From: Neoroseomonas soli
Lineage (GTDB): Bacteria; Pseudomonadota; Alphaproteobacteria; Acetobacterales; Acetobacteraceae
Reading direction: 5' to 3'
DNA: 43,703 nt
Assembly (NCBI RefSeq): GCF_018129065.1
Contig: NZ_JAAEDM010000040.1
Coordinates: forward strand, 1-43,703
Of this stretch, positions 14,899-24,055 are shown piece by piece. A program made the translations under genes and the position numbers. The notes under the pieces are model-generated. The model was given only the letters and a program-made list of their open reading frames with translations, was not told the DNA's origin and ran no database searches. Numbering within the stretch: position 1 is the first letter of the stretch; each line of letters begins with the position of its first letter.

Positions 14899-17424
14899 TC
14901 AGTTCCGTCGTTGCGGCGCCGGCGTGGCCGGCGTGGCCGGTGCGGCTGCACGCTGGCGCCGCGCCATCTCTTCCTCCAGCAGGCGCAGGGCCGCCGGCGT
15001 GATCGTGCTGTCGCCCAGGTCGATGGTCAGCCGCACGATCCGCCCGGTGAAGGGATTGGGCGAGGCGTAGTCGCGGTCGTCCACCCCGGTGCCGGTATCG
15101 AGGCCGACGTCGAAGGTCTCGTCCCAGGCGACGGTGAAGGGCAGCGTGTTCGGCAGCGCCTGCTGCGCCACCTGGGTGCCGTTGACCGTCAGCGTGCCGG
15201 TGCCGCCACGGCCGAAGGGAAGGCCCTGCGGCTGCATCTGCCAGTCGAAGACCAGCGTGTGGCGGCCCGGAGGCAGCGCGGCCGGCCCTTCCCAGCGGTG
15301 GCGCTGCACGTTCAGGAAGTTCCAGGTGAAGACCGGCCGGCCCTGCTGGAGATAGAGGGCGTAGCCGGAGAACCGGCCGCCCTGCGTGACCAGTACGCCG
15401 TTCGCGCCCCCCTGCGGCACCTCGATCTCCGTGGTGATGCGGTACGACCGGTTGAGCAAGCTAGGCGCCGCGTTGCCCTGGATGGCGGAGACCGGGCCGG
15501 TATAGGTGAATTGCCGCCGACCCGCCGCGGGGCCCGGCCGGGCGGCGATCAGCCGCGTCAGCGAAGAATTGTCGAGCGGCAGCACCTGGTAGCGTGTCGC
15601 CTCCATCAGGAAGACTTCCTGCATCATGCGCAGCCGTGCAGGCTCACGCGCCGCCAGGTCGTTCACCTGCGTCGGATCATCGGCCAGGTTGTAGAGTTCC
15701 CAGGCGTAGCCATTCAGCACGTCAGCGGGCTTCGGTGACTGCGTGTCCCAGGGCGGGGCGACCGGTGTCGTGCTGGCCATCCAACCCTCATGGTAGATGG
15801 CCCGGTTGCCCAGGATCTCGAAATACTGGGTCCGCCGGCGCGATGGCGCGTCGCGGCTGGCCGCGTCGAAGGTGTAGGCCATGCTCACGCCCTCGATCGG
15901 ACGTTGCGCAACGCCGTTGACCATGGTGGGCGCTGCAATGCCGGCCACCTCCAGGATGGTCGGCACCACGTCGATTACGTGGTGGAACTGATTGCGGATG
16001 CCGCCACGGTCGGTGATGCGGCGTGGCCAGGACACCGCCATGCCGTTGCGCGTGCCGCCGAAATGGGAGGCGATCTGTTTGGTCCAGCGATAGGGCGTGC
16101 CCAGCGCGAAGGTCCAGCCGGCCGCCATGTGGTTGTAGGTACGGTCGGTGCCCCAGGCGTCGATGAACGGCATCATCTGCTCGGCCGTGAACACCACGCC
16201 GTTGAACCAGGCGACCTCATTCATGGTGCCTTCGAGCCCGCCTTCCGCACTGCTGCCGTTGTCGCCGCTGATGTAGATGATCAGCGTGTTGTCCAGTTGC
16301 CCGGAATCCTCCACCGCCTGGATCACGCGCCCGATCTCGTGGTCGGTGTAGGCGAGGTAGGCGGCGTAGATCTCCATCTGCCGGGCGAACAGCCGACGCT
16401 GGTTGTCGGTCAGGCTATCCCAGCGCGGAATGAAGTCGGGCAGCGGTGCCATCCGCGCATTGGCCGGAAGAACGCCGAGGCGCTGCTGGTTCTCGAAGAT
16501 GCGCCGCTGCATCACTTCCCAGCCGCCATCGAACTGGCCGCGGAAGCGTTCCGCCCATTCGCGGGTCGGGTGGTGCGGCGCATGCGTCCCGCCCGGCGCG
16601 TAGTGGATGAACCACGGCCGGTTCGGCTCGACCGAGGTGATGAGCCGGATGTGGTCGATGGCGTCGTCCGCCATCGCGGTGGTCAGGTTCCAGCCCGGCC
16701 CGGCGCTGACATTGGGGTGGATCGGCGTGGTGTTGCGATACAGGTTGCCTGGCTGCCACTGGCTCGTGTCGCCGCCGACGAAGCCATAGAAATAGTCATA
16801 GCCCTGGCCGGTCGGCCATTGCGTGAAGGGGCCCGCAGGGGTCGCTGCCCAGGTCGGCACGTTGTGGTTCTTGCCGAACCAGGACGTGGCGTAGCCTGTC
16901 TGACGCAGCGTCGCCGCGACATGCGCCGTCTCGGGCGGGATGATGGAATTGTAGCCCGGGTAGCCAGTGGCCAGTTCGGAGACATTGCCGAAGCCGACCG
17001 CATGGTGGTTGCGCCCGGTCAGCAGCGCGGCGCGGGTCGGCGAGCACAGCGCCGTGGTGTGGAACTGCGTGTAGCGCAGCCCGGCCGCCGCCACGCGGTC
17101 GAGTGCGGGCGTGGGGATCACGCCGCCGAACGTGGACGGGGCGGAGAAGCCGACATCGTCGGTCAGGATCACTAGCACGTTAGGCGCGCCCTCGGGCGGC
17201 ATCACCTGCGGCGGCCAAGCGGTCTGGCTGTCGCCAGCATTCGGCATGATTACGCCAGTGAAGGGCGGCGTCGGCGCCGGCAGGCTGAACGGGTTCGGGG
17301 TCATCAGCGCGTCCGGCGCGCCGGGTGCGCCTCGGATCTGCTGCGCCGCCGCGCCAATCGCCGTGACGGCCAGTGCGGCTGCGGCCAACAGCAGCCTCCG
17401 GCTCAGCCCGTACCAGGATGCCAT
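14899..17424 (-). CDS. Arylsulfatase (formylglycine-dependent, large form)
   Basis: An 841-residue type I sulfatase that would hydrolyse sulfate esters in the periplasm. Residues 1-27 are a signal peptide. The calcium/substrate site starts VLVILTDDVGFSAPS (D89, D90). The active-site motif is CSPTRAALLTGRN, with C127 to be converted to formylglycine. Further alkaline-phosphatase-fold motifs are GYATSWFGKNHN, HYAPGGTHAPHHP and YISGDNGSS. The family's common length is ~550; here ~250 extra residues at the C-terminus form a beta-rich region (~610-800), as in the large AtsA-like arylsulfatases. The ATG at 17424 has GGGGAGG six bases upstream. The formylglycine-generating enzyme is not in the window. 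It heads a probable operon with the secreted protein and the barrel protein, and an AraC gene lies 132 bp upstream. Confidence 0.93.
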   Translation of the reverse strand: MASWYGLSRRLLLAAAALAVTAIGAAAQQIRGAPGAPDALMTPNPFSLPAPTPPFTGVIMPNAGDSQTAWPPQVMPPEGAPNVLVILTDDVGFSAPSTFGGVIPTPALDRVAAAGLRYTQFHTTALCSPTRAALLTGRNHHAVGFGNVSELATGYPGYNSIIPPETAHVAATLRQTGYATSWFGKNHNVPTWAATPAGPFTQWPTGQGYDYFYGFVGGDTSQWQPGNLYRNTTPIHPNVSAGPGWNLTTAMADDAIDHIRLITSVEPNRPWFIHYAPGGTHAPHHPTREWAERFRGQFDGGWEVMQRRIFENQQRLGVLPANARMAPLPDFIPRWDSLTDNQRRLFARQMEIYAAYLAYTDHEIGRVIQAVEDSGQLDNTLIIYISGDNGSSAEGGLEGTMNEVAWFNGVVFTAEQMMPFIDAWGTDRTYNHMAAGWTFALGTPYRWTKQIASHFGGTRNGMAVSWPRRITDRGGIRNQFHHVIDVVPTILEVAGIAAPTMVNGVAQRPIEGVSMAYTFDAASRDAPSRRRTQYFEILGNRAIYHEGWMASTTPVAPPWDTQSPKPADVLNGYAWELYNLADDPTQVNDLAAREPARLRMMQEVFLMEATRYQVLPLDNSSLTRLIAARPGPAAGRRQFTYTGPVSAIQGNAAPSLLNRSYRITTEIEVPQGGANGVLVTQGGRFSGYALYLQQGRPVFTWNFLNVQRHRWEGPAALPPGRHTLVFDWQMQPQGLPFGRGGTGTLTVNGTQVAQQALPNTLPFTVAWDETFDVGLDTGTGVDDRDYASPNPFTGRIVRLTIDLGDSTITPAALRLLEEEMARRQRAAAPATPATPAPQRRN

Positions 17425-17556
17425 GCGTGCCTCCCCAAAGTACCGGCTTGCGGGTCTGCGCCCGCTCAGGTTTCAGAGTGCCACCATACCCCTTCCGGAT
17501 TCCAGGCGAACGTGGCCGGCGCTATCCTATTTGGGCAACTTCGTGCCGGCCGACGG

Positions 17557-18531
17557 TCAGGCGCCCGCCCCGACTGCAACGGTCTGCGATGGCAGTTCGC
17601 CGAACAGTGCGCGGTAGTCGCGCGCGAAGTGACCGAAGTGCCAAAAGCCATGCGACAGCGCGACGGCCTTCACCTGGGTCGGCCTGTCGCCCGCCGCCCG
17701 TAGAGCCCGACGCGCCAGCATCAGCCGCCGCACCTTGAGGTAGCTCTGCGGGCTCATCCCGGTGGTGGCGACGAAGGCGTCGTGCAGCTTCCGCAAGGAA
17801 ACAGCGAGCGCGGCGCACAATTGCTCGCGATACACGGGGCGGGGGAGCGCGCTGCGCAGGAAGTCGTCGGCGGCGGCGACGATCCGCTGCGCCTCGCGCG
17901 CAGCACGGGGCCTTGGCAAGACCAAGACACCGGACGTGAGCGCGTCGGCAACCATTTCACCGAGTGACAGGGCCAGACCCTCCGCGCAGCCTGGGGCCGC
18001 CAGCACGTCCGGCAAATCGGCCGCCATCCGCGCCGCGGTCGCCATGACACGCGCAAGCTGCGCAGCCGGACCGGAAGGCAGCGCCAGGACGCTCGCTTCC
18101 CCACGCACGCGTACTGGCGGCGGCGCCAGTTCGGCCCAGGCCTCGAGCTGGGATTCCGGCACGGCAAGCGCGGCCCAGGTGTTCGGCCCAGGGCACTGGC
18201 CGAAGAACTCCGCCCCATGAGGCGCAAGGAACGCCTCCGAGCCGACAATTTCGGTCCCGTTCATCCGGGCATTTTCCTGCCCGTAGTGCAGCGGCAGGAT
18301 CAGCGCGGCCATCCCGCCGCCCATAGCGCCTCGGCAGACGTGGGAGCGGTTCTCGCCGATCTGCACGACCAGTTCGCCAAGGCGCAGCAGGCGGAGCGTG
18401 GCGCCGAAGCGATGCCCCAGCATCGGCATGAACTCAAAGGAGCCGCCGACCAGCGCGGCCGAGAAGTCGTCGGGTTCATAGAATCGCCGGACGGCGCCCT
18501 CGGCGTCCGCCGCCTCCGGGCCATGCATCAT
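17557..18531 (-). CDS. AraC-family transcriptional regulator
   Basis: A 324-residue regulator from the ATG at 18531, chosen for the GAGAGGGGA just upstream; a longer form from 18585 is possible. The N-terminal ~200 residues look like the ligand-binding/dimerisation half seen in AraC proteins of the RipA/AraC_binding_2 type (FEFMPMLGHRFGATLRLLRLGELVV and later strands). The C-terminal ~100 residues are two helix-turn-helix units: LCAALAVSLRKLHDAFVATTG, then SPQSYLKVRRLMLARRAL and VKAVALSHGFWHFGHFARDYRALFGELPS, the AraC signature. It is on the same strand and directly upstream of the arylsulfatase gene, so it may control the sulfatase operon (inference). The effector cannot be told from sequence. 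Confidence 0.88.
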   Translation of the reverse strand: MMHGPEAADAEGAVRRFYEPDDFSAALVGGSFEFMPMLGHRFGATLRLLRLGELVVQIGENRSHVCRGAMGGGMAALILPLHYGQENARMNGTEIVGSEAFLAPHGAEFFGQCPGPNTWAALAVPESQLEAWAELAPPPVRVRGEASVLALPSGPAAQLARVMATAARMAADLPDVLAAPGCAEGLALSLGEMVADALTSGVLVLPRPRAAREAQRIVAAADDFLRSALPRPVYREQLCAALAVSLRKLHDAFVATTGMSPQSYLKVRRLMLARRALRAAGDRPTQVKAVALSHGFWHFGHFARDYRALFGELPSQTVAVGAGA

Positions 18532-18775
18532 GGCGAGTGTCCCCTCTCGGCCTTGCGGGTTCAGGCCATCCCGGTCAAGCCGCATACGGCGCGGCGCACA
18601 GACGCGGCGCAGAGCGCCGACTTCGATACGCTAACGGATGCTCGCACGAATTCGCCTGATCCGGATAGCGACCGGCGATGAAATGGAGCCCGATGCCCGG
18701 TGCGACGCATGGATTAGGGGGCTGCTTCACACCGCCAACATGATGGCCGGAGCGGCGACGGTTCGAATCCCGGCG

Positions 18776-18910
18776 TACTTCCTCCTCGAACTGCACCGGG
18801 CTCGGGTGACCGAGAGCCGAATGCAGCCATTTGTAATTGTAGACCTCATGGGTGAAGCGCCGGAGATCCGCGGCGACCTCTTCGAAGGTCTCGTAGGCCG
18901 TCGGGTAGGG
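18776..18910 (-). mobile_element. IS3-family transposase (OrfB) C-terminal remnant
   Basis: Minus-strand translation reads PYPTAYETFEEVAADLRRF, then THEVYNYKWLHSALGHPSPVQFEEE. This is the end of the IS3-family integrase core (the YN..R.HSALGY.SP-F block), including what should be the last catalytic Glu region. The rest of OrfB, all of OrfA and the terminal inverted repeats are not found in the flanks. It is a dead fragment of about 45 codons. Confidence 0.85.
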
Positions 18911-19451
18911 GATCACGATCCTCGCCTCGCAGTCGTCGGCGGACATGGCCGGGTTCCTCGACCGACTGGACCGCGGAACGCCGACGCCTGTGCGCGAATG
19001 TTCTGGGGGCTGCGCATCCATGACGCCCCGTGGCCCGTCGTTGGAAGCCGGGGGGGGCGCCCGCCAGGCCGCCGGGAGGGCCCGGCACGTCCCGCCCCAG
19101 CCTTGACCGACCCGGCGATTGCGCGGGCCTCGGCTGGCGCTGCCCCGCGTTGCCGCCGAGCGCGCCCACATCGCGGCAGCAGCTGGCGCCCTTCGACGGG
19201 GCGGACAAGGGGATACGTGGTGAAACCGACCGTCGACCACAGGATCTCACGGCCTCCGATGTGGCACCGGCTCGCGCGGAGGGCGCGTGAGTCCCTTCGA
19301 GGTCATCGCCGCCTCCTTTGGCATCATGCGACGTCACGAACGCCGCTGGCCGTCGCCCCGGCCTCGCGCCACGCCCCTCCCGATGGGCCTCGCGAGGCTG
19401 CCTTTGGGGATCACCGGATAGCGGCGATCACACGCGCAGGGCGGCCTTTCG

Positions 19452-19700
19452 ATGCCGGCCGCCGTGCGGGCCCTAGAAGGCGCCGGTCTAAGCGTCTGGC
19501 TTGCTGGGATGGCTTTGCGTCCGCCAACCGGGCGGCTATCGCTCCGGCTCGTGCGGCTGCTGGTTGCCGGCGCTGGCACCTGGGACGAGGCGAAGGACGC
19601 CTTCCGCGCGCGTTGGTGGGAGGCCGAGCAAGGGGAGATCATCGGCCGGCGGGGCGATAAACTCCCCCGCACGCGCGGACGCCGCGTGATCCAGACGTAG
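19452..19700 (+). CDS. Doubtful small hypothetical protein
   Basis: An 82-residue frame from ATG to TAG. Its second half (GTWDEAKDAFRARWWEAE, then EIIGRRGDK) has plausible codon usage for this genome and a helical look; the first half does not. No ribosome-binding site stands out and I recognise no family. It lies between the IS3 remnant and tRNA-Glu, so it could be the tail of a lost element gene. Confidence 0.25.
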   Translation: MPAAVRALEGAGLSVWLAGMALRPPTGRLSLRLVRLLVAGAGTWDEAKDAFRARWWEAEQGEIIGRRGDKLPRTRGRRVIQT

Positions 19701-19816
19701 AATCCGCCCAAGGCGACCGGCAGCCCGCTTGGCCGCCGACGATCTGCACCATTGTGGGGTCGATTGTGGGATTTGGTCGGCTCGGCGCCGTGGAAGCCGC
19801 GGAAAACCTCATCCGC

Positions 19817-19892
<76 letters not shown>

Positions 19893-20062
19893 CGGCCGTG
19901 GAGCGCGGGTTAATGCCAGCGCGCCGGTCGGTCAATAGCCGCAAGCGCAGCGGGCCGGCAAATCTCTCTCGCTGCCAGCCGCATCGCCTGAATCCGGCCG
20001 CCGTTGGCCGCGGCATGGCGGGGCCAGCGGCGCCAGGCCGTGCGGAAGCGCCTCGATCAGAC

Positions 20063-21565
20063 TCACCCAGTGCGCCGATTGTCCCCCGGCCGCAGACGCA
20101 GCCCGGGCCGCAGATTCGTAAAGGGCAGCACCGCCGGATCGGCCACCACCGGCCCCGGCGCCGTCACCACGATCACCTCGGACGCGATCGGCTGGAAATC
20201 GGCGCGGAAATGCACCGAGGACTTCACCGCGACGATCTTCTGTTCCGCCGGCTCCACGCCGATGAACCGGAACAGCGCCTGGTCATGCGCCTGCATCTTC
20301 CGGCTGACGACCACGACTCGGACGCCCGGCGCCACCCGGATCAGCGCCGAAGGCCCGAGATCCGCCGGATTCCCCTTCCCCATCGGACCGGTCAGGGTGA
20401 AGCGCCCGTCCGAGAGCCGCTCGACCAGCGCGGTGACGCGCACCGGCGCGCCGTCGCTCTTGCCGCCGAGGTCGAGCGTGACCGTCGCGCCCTCCCCCGC
20501 CGCATGGCAGGCGGCGGCGGCCTCGGCGTCGTTCATCGGCGCCAGGACCGCGCCCTGCGCGTCCTGGCGGATGAGCTCCGCGAGCAACCCGGTGGTGTCG
20601 CCGTGGCCGCCGCCGCCGGGATTGTCCTGCGTGTCGGCGAGCACCACGGGGCCACGCGCGCCGCGCGCGGCCATCGCGCGCGTCACACCTTCGGCCGCAG
20701 TCACCACGCCGAGCGCGAATTCCGGTTCCTTCGCCGCGATGAAGGCGACGAGGCCATCCGCCGCCGCCGCCGCCTGCTCCGGCGTGTCGGCATAGGATGC
20801 GATCGCCATGCCGCAGCCCGGGAAATCGGCATAGGGAAAGCCGAAGCAGAAGCCGAGTTCCCACACGCCGTCGGCCTGGGACAGCCGCGCGCGCTCCACC
20901 ATGACGTCGGCCATCGGCGCGACCATGGTGCACTGGCCGGGCAGAGGGGTCCAGAAATCGAGCTCGCGGAACGCCTTCATCGGGCGGCGCCCTTCGCGGA
21001 CCATGCGTAGCAGCAGCCGCATCGCCTGCGCGCCCGCCGGCTTCATGTCCACATGCGGATAGGTGCGGTAGGGCACCAGAACGTCCGAATGCATGACCAT
21101 CGCCGCCGTCTTATTGGCGTGCGGATCGAGGCTGGTGGCGATCGGCATATCCGGCCCCACCACCGCGCGCACCCGGCGCAACACCTCGCCCTCCGCGTCA
21201 TTGAACCCAACCGCGACCATGGCGCCGTGCAGGTCGAGATAGACGCCGTCCAGCGGCCCCGTCTCGAGCGAATCCGACAGCGCGGCGACGAGCAGCGCGG
21301 TGATGCGCTCGAAGGCTTCCGCCGTCACGGGGCCGGCGGGATTCGCGAAGGCCCAGGTGAGCGGGGCGATCTCCACCCCTTCCTGCTCCGCCACCGCGAT
21401 CGCGCCGGCGGCGGGGCAGGAGGTCGGCCGCATGGTCTCGACCATGGTCGCGGGCTTCTGCAGGGGCGGGAAGCCGCCGGGCTTGATGAACTCCGGCCAG
21501 CCCGTGGGCAGGGGCGCGAAGGAATGGCTCTCGTGCTGGAAGCCGCCGATGGCGATTCGTGTCAT
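20063..21565 (-). CDS. M81 family metallopeptidase (MlrC/microcystinase C-like)
   Basis: A 500-residue protein of the MlrC family, whose founding member cleaves linearised microcystin to single residues; most relatives have unknown peptide or amide substrates. The start at ATG 21565 gives the family's typical N-terminus, RIAIGGFQHESHSFAP. Conserved features are DLHGAM (from D111), DPHAN (D147, H149), YRTYPHVDM (H171), all probable zinc-site elements, and the glycine-rich DTQDNPGGGGHGDTT near 310-325. The family usually has DLHAN where this protein has DPHAN. It lies 4 bp after the second M20 hydrolase gene and is the last gene of the transporter/hydrolase operon. No signal peptide is seen, so it should act in the cytoplasm on imported compounds. 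Confidence 0.88.
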   Translation of the reverse strand: MTRIAIGGFQHESHSFAPLPTGWPEFIKPGGFPPLQKPATMVETMRPTSCPAAGAIAVAEQEGVEIAPLTWAFANPAGPVTAEAFERITALLVAALSDSLETGPLDGVYLDLHGAMVAVGFNDAEGEVLRRVRAVVGPDMPIATSLDPHANKTAAMVMHSDVLVPYRTYPHVDMKPAGAQAMRLLLRMVREGRRPMKAFRELDFWTPLPGQCTMVAPMADVMVERARLSQADGVWELGFCFGFPYADFPGCGMAIASYADTPEQAAAAADGLVAFIAAKEPEFALGVVTAAEGVTRAMAARGARGPVVLADTQDNPGGGGHGDTTGLLAELIRQDAQGAVLAPMNDAEAAAACHAAGEGATVTLDLGGKSDGAPVRVTALVERLSDGRFTLTGPMGKGNPADLGPSALIRVAPGVRVVVVSRKMQAHDQALFRFIGVEPAEQKIVAVKSSVHFRADFQPIASEVIVVTAPGPVVADPAVLPFTNLRPGLRLRPGDNRRTG

Positions 21566-21569
21566 GGTC

Positions 21570-22820
21570 TCAGTCCTTGGCGATGCCCGCCGTGGCGAGG
21601 ACGGCATCGGCCAGCACGCGCAACCCCGCTTCAGCCCATGCGGGCGTGATGCTCTCGGCCTCGTTGTGGCTGATCCCGCCATGGCAGGGGCAGAAGATCA
21701 TCGTCGCCGGCACGCGGCGTGCGACATAGACGGCATCGTGGCCGATGCCCGTGGGCATGTCCATGTGCGGCAGGCCCAGGCGCTGCGCGGCATCGCGCAC
21801 GCGGCCGACCAACGCAGGATCGAAGGGCGTGTGCGGCGAGTACCAGAAATCCGCCACCGTGATCTTCACCCCGCGCGCGGCCGCGATCGCGGTGGCGCGC
21901 GCCCGGATCTCCTCGGCCATTTTCGCGAGCAGGTCCGCGTCGCCGTGGCGCGTGTCGATGGAGAACCAGATGCGCGAGGGCGCGATGTTGCGGCTGTCCG
22001 GATAGACCGTCAGCCGTCCGACGGTCGCACGCCCCGGCTCGCCGCTGGCGCTGACGGCCTTCAGCGCGATCTCCTCGATGGCGGAGATGAGCGGCGCAGC
22101 GGCCATCATGGCGTCGCGGCGGCCGGCCATGGGGGAGCCGCCATGCGCCTCCTCGCCCTCCACCGTGACCTCGAGCCAGTTCTGCGCCAGCGCATGGGTG
22201 ACGACGCCGATCTCCTTGCCGGCATCCTCCAGCAGCTTGCCCTGCTCGATATGCAGTTCGAAATAGGCACCGATGTCGCGCAGCGCGCCGGGGTCGGCGC
22301 CGCCCTTCCAGCCGATGCGGGCGAGTTCCTCGCCGAAGACCTTGCCCTCGGGGTCCTGCTTCGCGAGCACCTCGTCTTCCGTGAAGATGCCCATCGCCGC
22401 GCCGCTGCCCATCATGGGCGGGGAGAAGCGCGCGCCTTCCTCATTCGTCCAGTTGACGAGCATGAGCGGCGCCTCGGTCACGATCCCTGCCTCGTGCACC
22501 GCGCGCAGCACTTCGAGGCCCGCCAGCACGCCGAGGATGCCGTCGAACTTCCCGCCCGTCGGCTGGGTGTCGAGGTGGCTGCCGAAGGCGACCGGCTTGC
22601 GCGACGCATCGCGGCCCGCGCGCGTCAGCGTCATGTTGCCGACACGGTCGACCGCGAGCGTGCAGCCGGCCGCCTCGGCCCAGCGACGCAGCAGATGGCG
22701 GCCCTCGGAATCGAGGTCCGTCAGCGTCTGCCGGTTGCAGCCGCCCTTCGCGGTGCCGCCGAGCTTCGCCATTTCCATCAGGCTGTCCCAGAGGCGTTGG
22801 CCGGAAAGAGGGACGTTCAT
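21570..22820 (-). CDS. M20 family hydrolase, carbamoylase/ureidopropionase-like (copy 2)
   Basis: A 416-residue zinc hydrolase of the N-carbamoyl-amino-acid hydrolase / beta-ureidopropionase / allantoate amidohydrolase group. Metal-site motifs are GSHLDTQPTGGKFDG (H82, D93), NWTNEEG (E127, E128), HIEQG (H190), and CHGGISHNEAE near the end. The lid/dimerisation region lies at ~210-325. The start ATG at 22820 overlaps the previous stop (ATGA). It aligns without gaps with its upstream neighbour at 22817-24055 over the first ~140 residues, so the two are tandem paralogues that have diverged; they may split stereoisomers or substrates. No hydantoinase gene is nearby, so hydantoin use is not supported. 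Cytoplasmic. Confidence 0.88.
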   Translation of the reverse strand: MNVPLSGQRLWDSLMEMAKLGGTAKGGCNRQTLTDLDSEGRHLLRRWAEAAGCTLAVDRVGNMTLTRAGRDASRKPVAFGSHLDTQPTGGKFDGILGVLAGLEVLRAVHEAGIVTEAPLMLVNWTNEEGARFSPPMMGSGAAMGIFTEDEVLAKQDPEGKVFGEELARIGWKGGADPGALRDIGAYFELHIEQGKLLEDAGKEIGVVTHALAQNWLEVTVEGEEAHGGSPMAGRRDAMMAAAPLISAIEEIALKAVSASGEPGRATVGRLTVYPDSRNIAPSRIWFSIDTRHGDADLLAKMAEEIRARATAIAAARGVKITVADFWYSPHTPFDPALVGRVRDAAQRLGLPHMDMPTGIGHDAVYVARRVPATMIFCPCHGGISHNEAESITPAWAEAGLRVLADAVLATAGIAKD

Positions 22821-24055
22821 GCGAGGCCTCCTGCAGTCTCGATCACGGCCGGACCCAGCGCGGCGAGGCCCGCGGCCGACCATTCGGGGGTGATGCTCTC
22901 CGCCGGATTATGGCTGAGCCCGCCATGGCACGGGATGAAGAGCATGGCGGACGGCACGACGCGGCCGAGATGCAGCGCGTCATGGCCGATCGGCGTCGGG
23001 AGGTCGCGGTGCCTCAGTCCGGCGGCCTCGGCGGCGCGGCGCAGGCGATCGAGCAGCACGGCGTCGAAGCGGACGGACGGATAGCCGGAGACGTAGTCGA
23101 TGGAGATCGGCATCCCGCGGCGATTGGTGATCTCCTGGCACGCGGCGGCCAGCGTCGCCTTCATCGCGTCCAGACCGTCCTGCTCGATGTTGCGCAGGCT
23201 GGCGACCAGGCGCACGACGGAAGGGATGTTGCCGCGCGCGTCCGGCTCCAGCGCGAGCCGCGTCGCGGAGGCAAGCCCCCTCCCCGCCGTGCCATGCGCG
23301 ATGCTCTCGAGCGTCAGGATCACCTCCGCCGCACCGACCAGCGCGTCGCGACGGTCATCCATGCGGCTGCCGATATGGCCGTCCTGCCCCTGCACGGTGA
23401 TGGTGCAGTAGTTCACGCCAAAGCCATGGGTCACGATGCCGAGCGGGATGCCCTCGCGCTCCAGCACCGGGCCCTGTTCGATATGCGCCTCGAAATAGGC
23501 CGCGAAGCGGCGCGCCTCGGCCGGGTCTCGCGTGCCGCGCCAGCCCGCGGCGTCGAGCGCGGCACCGTAGGTGGTGGTGCCGAAGCGGTCCGGCGTGGCG
23601 AGCACGGCCGCCGCGTCGGTGAAACCCATGGCGGCCTCGCTCGCCGCCATGGGCGGGGCGAAGCGGGCGCCTTCCTCGTTGGTCCAGTTGACGATGCAGA
23701 TCGGAGCGCGCGTGTGCTTGCCGGCGGCATGCAGCGCGCGGACGATCTCGAGCCCGATCAGCACGCCATAGGCGCCATCGAACTTCCCGCCCGTCGGCAC
23801 GCTGTCGAGGTGGCTGCCCACCGCGACCGCCGGCAGCGACGGATCGGCGCCGGGATAGGTCAGGACCATGCTGCCGAGGCCATCCACCGCCAGCGTGCAG
23901 CCGGCGGCTTCCGCCCAGTCGCGCAGCAGCGCGCGGGCCGCGCCGTCCGCCTCGGTCAGCGCCAGGCGATCCACGCCTCCGTCGGGTCGCGCGCCGACCC
24001 GCGCCATCTCCATCAGGCTGTTCCAGAGGCGTTCAGCCGAGAAGGTGATGCTCAC
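22817..24055 (-). CDS. M20 family hydrolase, carbamoylase/ureidopropionase-like (copy 1)
   Basis: A 412-residue zinc hydrolase in the same subgroup as its downstream neighbour. I chose GTG 24055, which overlaps the previous stop as GTGA and has GGAGAAGG just upstream. Metal motifs: GSHLDSVPTGGKFDG (H82, D93), NWTNEEG (E127, E128), HIEQG, and CHGGLSHNPAE near the C-terminus. Most of the family cleaves a carbamoyl or ureido C-N bond of N-carbamoyl amino acids or ureidoglycolate-type compounds. The order transporter, deacylase, two carbamoylase-like enzymes and M81 peptidase suggests stepwise breakdown of an imported amide or modified peptide (inference). Confidence 0.88.
   Translation of the reverse strand: MSITFSAERLWNSLMEMARVGARPDGGVDRLALTEADGAARALLRDWAEAAGCTLAVDGLGSMVLTYPGADPSLPAVAVGSHLDSVPTGGKFDGAYGVLIGLEIVRALHAAGKHTRAPICIVNWTNEEGARFAPPMAASEAAMGFTDAAAVLATPDRFGTTTYGAALDAAGWRGTRDPAEARRFAAYFEAHIEQGPVLEREGIPLGIVTHGFGVNYCTITVQGQDGHIGSRMDDRRDALVGAAEVILTLESIAHGTAGRGLASATRLALEPDARGNIPSVVRLVASLRNIEQDGLDAMKATLAAACQEITNRRGMPISIDYVSGYPSVRFDAVLLDRLRRAAEAAGLRHRDLPTPIGHDALHLGRVVPSAMLFIPCHGGLSHNPAESITPEWSAAGLAALGPAVIETAGGLA

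Larger units (their letters stand above)
18532..19816. other. Island scar: transposase debris, no intact gene
   Basis: About 1.3 kb next to tRNA-Glu. It contains the tail of an IS3-type transposase (18776-18910), an orphan tRNA T-arm-like sequence at 18760-18772, a doubtful small frame (19452-19700) and two ATTGTGGG repeats near 19760. The remaining open frames have no recognisable product. The mix fits the eroded end of an integrated element. Confidence 0.55.

Noticed and set aside
18740..18790. A possible second tRNA gene, from GGTTCGAATCC
   Set aside because: The flanking bases cannot form the T stem beyond two pairs, and no anticodon or acceptor stem is found.
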